Assembly (NCBI GenBank): GCA_009778235.1
Contig: WRKE01000219.1
Coordinates: 1 to 7,170, forward strand
DNA from: Pseudomonadota bacterium
Lineage (GTDB): Bacteria; Desulfobacterota; Desulfobulbia; Desulfobulbales; Desulfobulbaceae
Length of the DNA stretch: 7,170 nucleotides
Direction: 5' to 3'
Position 1 is the first letter of the stretch. The number at the start of each line of letters is the position of its first letter. Both the position numbers and the translations under genes were made by a program. The notes beneath the pieces were generated by a model. It worked only from the letters and a program-made list of their open reading frames with translations. It did no database searches and was not told where the DNA came from. Positions 4,805 through 7,170 of this stretch are shown here, one piece after another.

Positions 4805-6874
4805 ATGCGCAACTTCCTTCTTTCCTGTGTGCTTCTTTTGGCCTGTGCAGCCACCGCCATCGCCGGGACGGCAAACACCCCGGATCGTACCGCACCGCCT
4901 CTGCCGGCTCTTTCAACGCCTGCCCAAGGGCGCGTCATCCAACTGGCGGCTGTGCAGCACAAGACCGCAGCACCTCCCGTAAACGAAAAGGCCATACCGG
5001 CTAAAAAGAGTGTTCCCCCAACCCGGGGGAACAGCAATCAGATCGCAAAACAGGTCGGTCTGTACAATGACGTCCCTCCTTTGCTCGCTGCCATGGTCAA
5101 CGATCTACGGACGGCCAGGCAACAAATCTCGATCTATTACAACATATTCCCCTATCTCAGGAAACTCCGTCAGGTGACTGCCGCGCCGCCACTGCTGGCC
5201 GGCATCCGCCCGAAACATTCCACCGCGCTTTCCGGAGACGCCGAGCCGAAGATCGTCGTCAGGTCGATGCTCACCAGGAAACTGATGCAGCAGGAGGAAG
5301 AACAGCGTTCCAGCGAAACCTTGGACATGCTCACTTCCCTGGTCGAGTTGCAGAGAAACATCCGGCAACAGATGACCATCATCGCGAATAAGCAGAAGGC
5401 CACTACGTCCGAGTCGGAAAAGCAGACCCTCCAGGAAGACTTGACCAAACTCGACAAGCATCTGGCCGACACCGCCGCCGATTTCGAACGGATCGCCACA
5501 GGTGTTTCCCCCAAGGTCTTTGATGATAAGGACAAGTCCCACTTCAGTTGGCAGGACGAACTGACCGTCCTGCTCGAACCAAGCATCAAGGAACTGAAAC
5601 AACTCACCGCCCGGGCCCGGAAGAAAACCAAGCTCAAGGATACTATCAGCGATTACGAGCAGCAACTGGCCACGGCCCGTAACGCGGTGACACATCTCAA
5701 TAAATTGATCAAAGAGGCCGAATCTTCCAGCATCAAGGACTATCTAACCGAACTGTTGCCTGCCTGGAAGAACGTGGAAAAGCGATTCGACAGTAAACTG
5801 GATCTGGCCAAAAAAGAATTGGCCAGTCTTGAGTCCAGTGATGTTTCGCTGCTCAAAAGCTCCGGTAATTCGGTGCGGACATTCTTCCGCGACCGCGGCT
5901 GGTATCTGCTGATTTCCCTGTTTGTCTTCGCCGGCATTCTTCTGGCTTTCCGCCTGTTCGTCCGCCTGCTCTTTTTCATTATTCCCGGCGCCCGCAAGGA
6001 GCGGCGCCCTGTCCATATCCGCTTTATCGATATCTTCTTCAAAATTTTCTCTGCCGTCGCCGCCATATCCGGCCTTATTTTTGTGCTCTATACCGCCGAA
6101 GACTGGCTCTTGCTCAGCGCCGCGCTCATCCTGCTGGTCGGCGCCATCTGGGCGGTGCGCCAAACCCTGCCCAGGATGTGGAAGCAGGTCCGGATGATGC
6201 TCAATATGGGTTCGATCCGCGAGGGCGAAAGGGTACTGTACAACGGCGTGCCCTGGAAGGTGGAGGCGATCAACGTCTTCTGCAAGCTGCATAATCCGGC
6301 GCTGGGCGAGGTTCTGCGCATCCCGATCGAGAGCATGATCGGCATGGTGTCCCGGCCCTATCACCTTGACGAACCATGGTTTCCCTGCAAACGGGGCGAT
6401 TGGGTCACCATCGACTCCATCCTGGCCAAGGTGATCAGCCTCTCCCATGAACAGGTGGAGCTGGTTGAACTGGGCGGCCGCAGAACAGTCTACCAGACCA
6501 GCAATTTCCTCGGCAAATCGCCGGCCAATTTGTCCGGCAACTTCAACCTCCGGGTGGTCTTCGGCCTCTCCTACAACCTGCAGGCCGAAATCACCACCAC
6601 CGTACTGGAGACCCTGAAAACCTTTCTGCACAACAAACTGAAGGAGCACGGCTACGCGGAGCAGTGCCTCAGCCTGTCGGTCGAATTCCTCCATGCCGGT
6701 CCCTCTTCGCTGGATGTGGCCATCAGCGCCGATTTCAAGGGCGAGATGGCGTCGGCCTGCCGGCGCATCGAACGTGCCCTGAACAGATGGTCCGTGGACT
6801 GCTGCAACGCCAATGGCTGGGAAATCCCCTTCCCGCAGATGACCGTCCATCTTCCGGGAAGAAGCGCCGCTTAA
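4805..6874 (+). CDS. Large MscS-type mechanosensitive channel with periplasmic coiled-coil domain
   Basis: A 689-residue membrane protein. Residues 1-20 look like a signal peptide with cleavage after AIA (18-20). A Pro/Ala-rich linker follows (about 21-90), then a mostly helical, charged periplasmic region (about 155-350) with coiled-coil character. Three hydrophobic segments lie at about 366-393, 408-430 and 434-455. The last leads into a basic amphipathic stretch (456-470) placed like MscS helix TM3b, though without its usual Gly/Ala packing pattern. The C-terminus is MscS-like (PF00924): a beta-domain around KRGDWVTI (529-536) to SNFLGKSPANLSG (566-578), then an alpha/beta domain ending in GWEIPFPQMTVHLP (671-684), the family's typical IPFPQ end. 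Residues 472-518 resemble an additional beta-domain. By family it would release solutes on membrane tension; the large N-terminal domain recalls MscK/YbiO-type channels. The GAAAGAG before the ATG is a weak ribosome-binding site. The glcD-like gene starts three bases after the stop. Confidence 0.85.
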   Translation: MRNFLLSCVLLLACAATAIAGTANTPDRTAPPLPALSTPAQGRVIQLAAVQHKTAAPPVNEKAIPAKKSVPPTRGNSNQIAKQVGLYNDVPPLLAAMVNDLRTARQQISIYYNIFPYLRKLRQVTAAPPLLAGIRPKHSTALSGDAEPKIVVRSMLTRKLMQQEEEQRSSETLDMLTSLVELQRNIRQQMTIIANKQKATTSESEKQTLQEDLTKLDKHLADTAADFERIATGVSPKVFDDKDKSHFSWQDELTVLLEPSIKELKQLTARARKKTKLKDTISDYEQQLATARNAVTHLNKLIKEAESSSIKDYLTELLPAWKNVEKRFDSKLDLAKKELASLESSDVSLLKSSGNSVRTFFRDRGWYLLISLFVFAGILLAFRLFVRLLFFIIPGARKERRPVHIRFIDIFFKIFSAVAAISGLIFVLYTAEDWLLLSAALILLVGAIWAVRQTLPRMWKQVRMMLNMGSIREGERVLYNGVPWKVEAINVFCKLHNPALGEVLRIPIESMIGMVSRPYHLDEPWFPCKRGDWVTIDSILAKVISLSHEQVELVELGGRRTVYQTSNFLGKSPANLSGNFNLRVVFGLSYNLQAEITTTVLETLKTFLHNKLKEHGYAEQCLSLSVEFLHAGPSSLDVAISADFKGEMASACRRIERALNRWSVDCCNANGWEIPFPQMTVHLPGRSAA

Positions 6875-6877
6875 GAC

Positions 6878-7170
6878 ATGCTGACCGAACATATCCTGCA
6901 ACAATTGGCGGACATCGTCGGACCAGAGCACCTTGCCTGCGGTACGGTCGACCGCATCGCCTACTCCTTTGACGCCACTCAGCGGCAATACTTGCCGGAT
7001 GCGGTGGTCCATCCCGGCACGACCGAGGAAATCAGCCGGATCGTGCGACTGGCCAACGAGGAAGGCATCCCGATCCTGCCCCGGGGCGCGGGCAGCGGCT
7101 TTACCGGCGGCAGCCTCCCGGTTCGCGGCGGCATCGTCTTGGTGCTCACCCGGATGAACCGGATTCTGGA
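6878..7170 (+). CDS. glcD: FAD-linked oxidase, GlcD type (glycolate/D-lactate oxidase), N-terminal part
   Basis: The first 97 codons of a flavoprotein of the FAD-binding PCMH/vanillyl-alcohol-oxidase family (PF01565); full members are about 460 residues, so most lies beyond the window. After an N-terminal helix (MLTEHILQQL) come RIAYSFDAT (26-34), the segment DAVVHPGTTEEISRIVRLA (41-59), and the FAD pyrophosphate-binding loop LPRGAGSGFTGGSLPVRGG (67-85), which strongly indicates the GlcD branch. Such enzymes oxidise 2-hydroxy acids such as glycolate or D-lactate and pass electrons to an Fe-S partner (GlcF-type) or the quinone pool; the substrate cannot be fixed from this part. The ATG at 6878 follows the channel's TAA by three bases. 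GGGAAGAAG (6856-6864) is somewhat far upstream for a ribosome-binding site, so translation may be coupled to the channel gene. Confidence 0.9.
   Translation, partial: MLTEHILQQLADIVGPEHLACGTVDRIAYSFDATQRQYLPDAVVHPGTTEEISRIVRLANEEGIPILPRGAGSGFTGGSLPVRGGIVLVLTRMNRIL

Noticed and set aside
4820..4846. A lipoprotein signal (LLAC at residues 11-14) in the channel protein.
   Set aside because: Leu directly before the small residue is atypical for a lipobox, and AIA at 18-20 offers a normal signal peptidase I site; it cannot be fully excluded.
5744..7012. A 422-codon open frame on the minus strand across the channel gene and into the oxidase gene.
   Set aside because: It spans the boundary of two well-supported plus-strand genes, has an Asp/Gly/His/Gln-rich composition typical of antisense frames, and shows no domain.

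Overview
The window carries seven protein-coding genes, two of them cut by its edges, and no RNA genes, mobile elements or CRISPR arrays that I can see. The DNA is GC-rich with strongly G/C-biased third codon positions. Gene density, protein style and the gene mix (TerC, AI-2E-type permease, SIRT5/CobB-like sirtuin, PdxH, a large MscS-type channel, a GlcD-type oxidase) fit a Gram-negative proteobacterium-like chromosome. My best guess is a sulfate reducer or relative of the Desulfobulbus type, but that is an impression from protein style, not a demonstrated placement.

Layout, left to right. 1-645 (+) is the C-terminal part of an AI-2E family permease. 736-1488 (+) is a complete TerC family membrane protein. 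Converging on it from the right is a membrane acyltransferase of the AT3 family, 1537-2610 (-). A 372-base divergent intergenic stretch (2611-2982) follows, with a plausible promoter pointing right. 2983-3807 (+) is a Sir2 family NAD-dependent deacylase with the Tyr-x-x-Arg signature of desuccinylase/demalonylase-type sirtuins. After a 295-base gap with a good sigma70-like promoter comes pdxH, 4103-4738 (+), the FMN enzyme that makes pyridoxal 5'-phosphate. 4805-6874 (+) encodes a secreted-then-membrane-anchored MscS-type channel with a large periplasmic helical domain. 6878-7170 (+) is the first 97 codons of a GlcD-type FAD-linked oxidase, starting three bases after the channel stop codon.

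The genes do not form one pathway. They read as housekeeping and envelope functions: three transport or channel proteins (AI-2E, TerC, MscS-like), one envelope-modifying acyltransferase, a protein deacylase, a cofactor enzyme and a respiratory-type oxidase. The only tightly linked pair is the channel gene and the glcD-like gene. I did not find a convincing novel multi-gene system. The most unusual item is the channel, whose sequence suggests a second, extra beta-domain-like module between the pore helix and the canonical MscS domain. The sirtuin has an atypically spaced first zinc-ligand cysteine pair.
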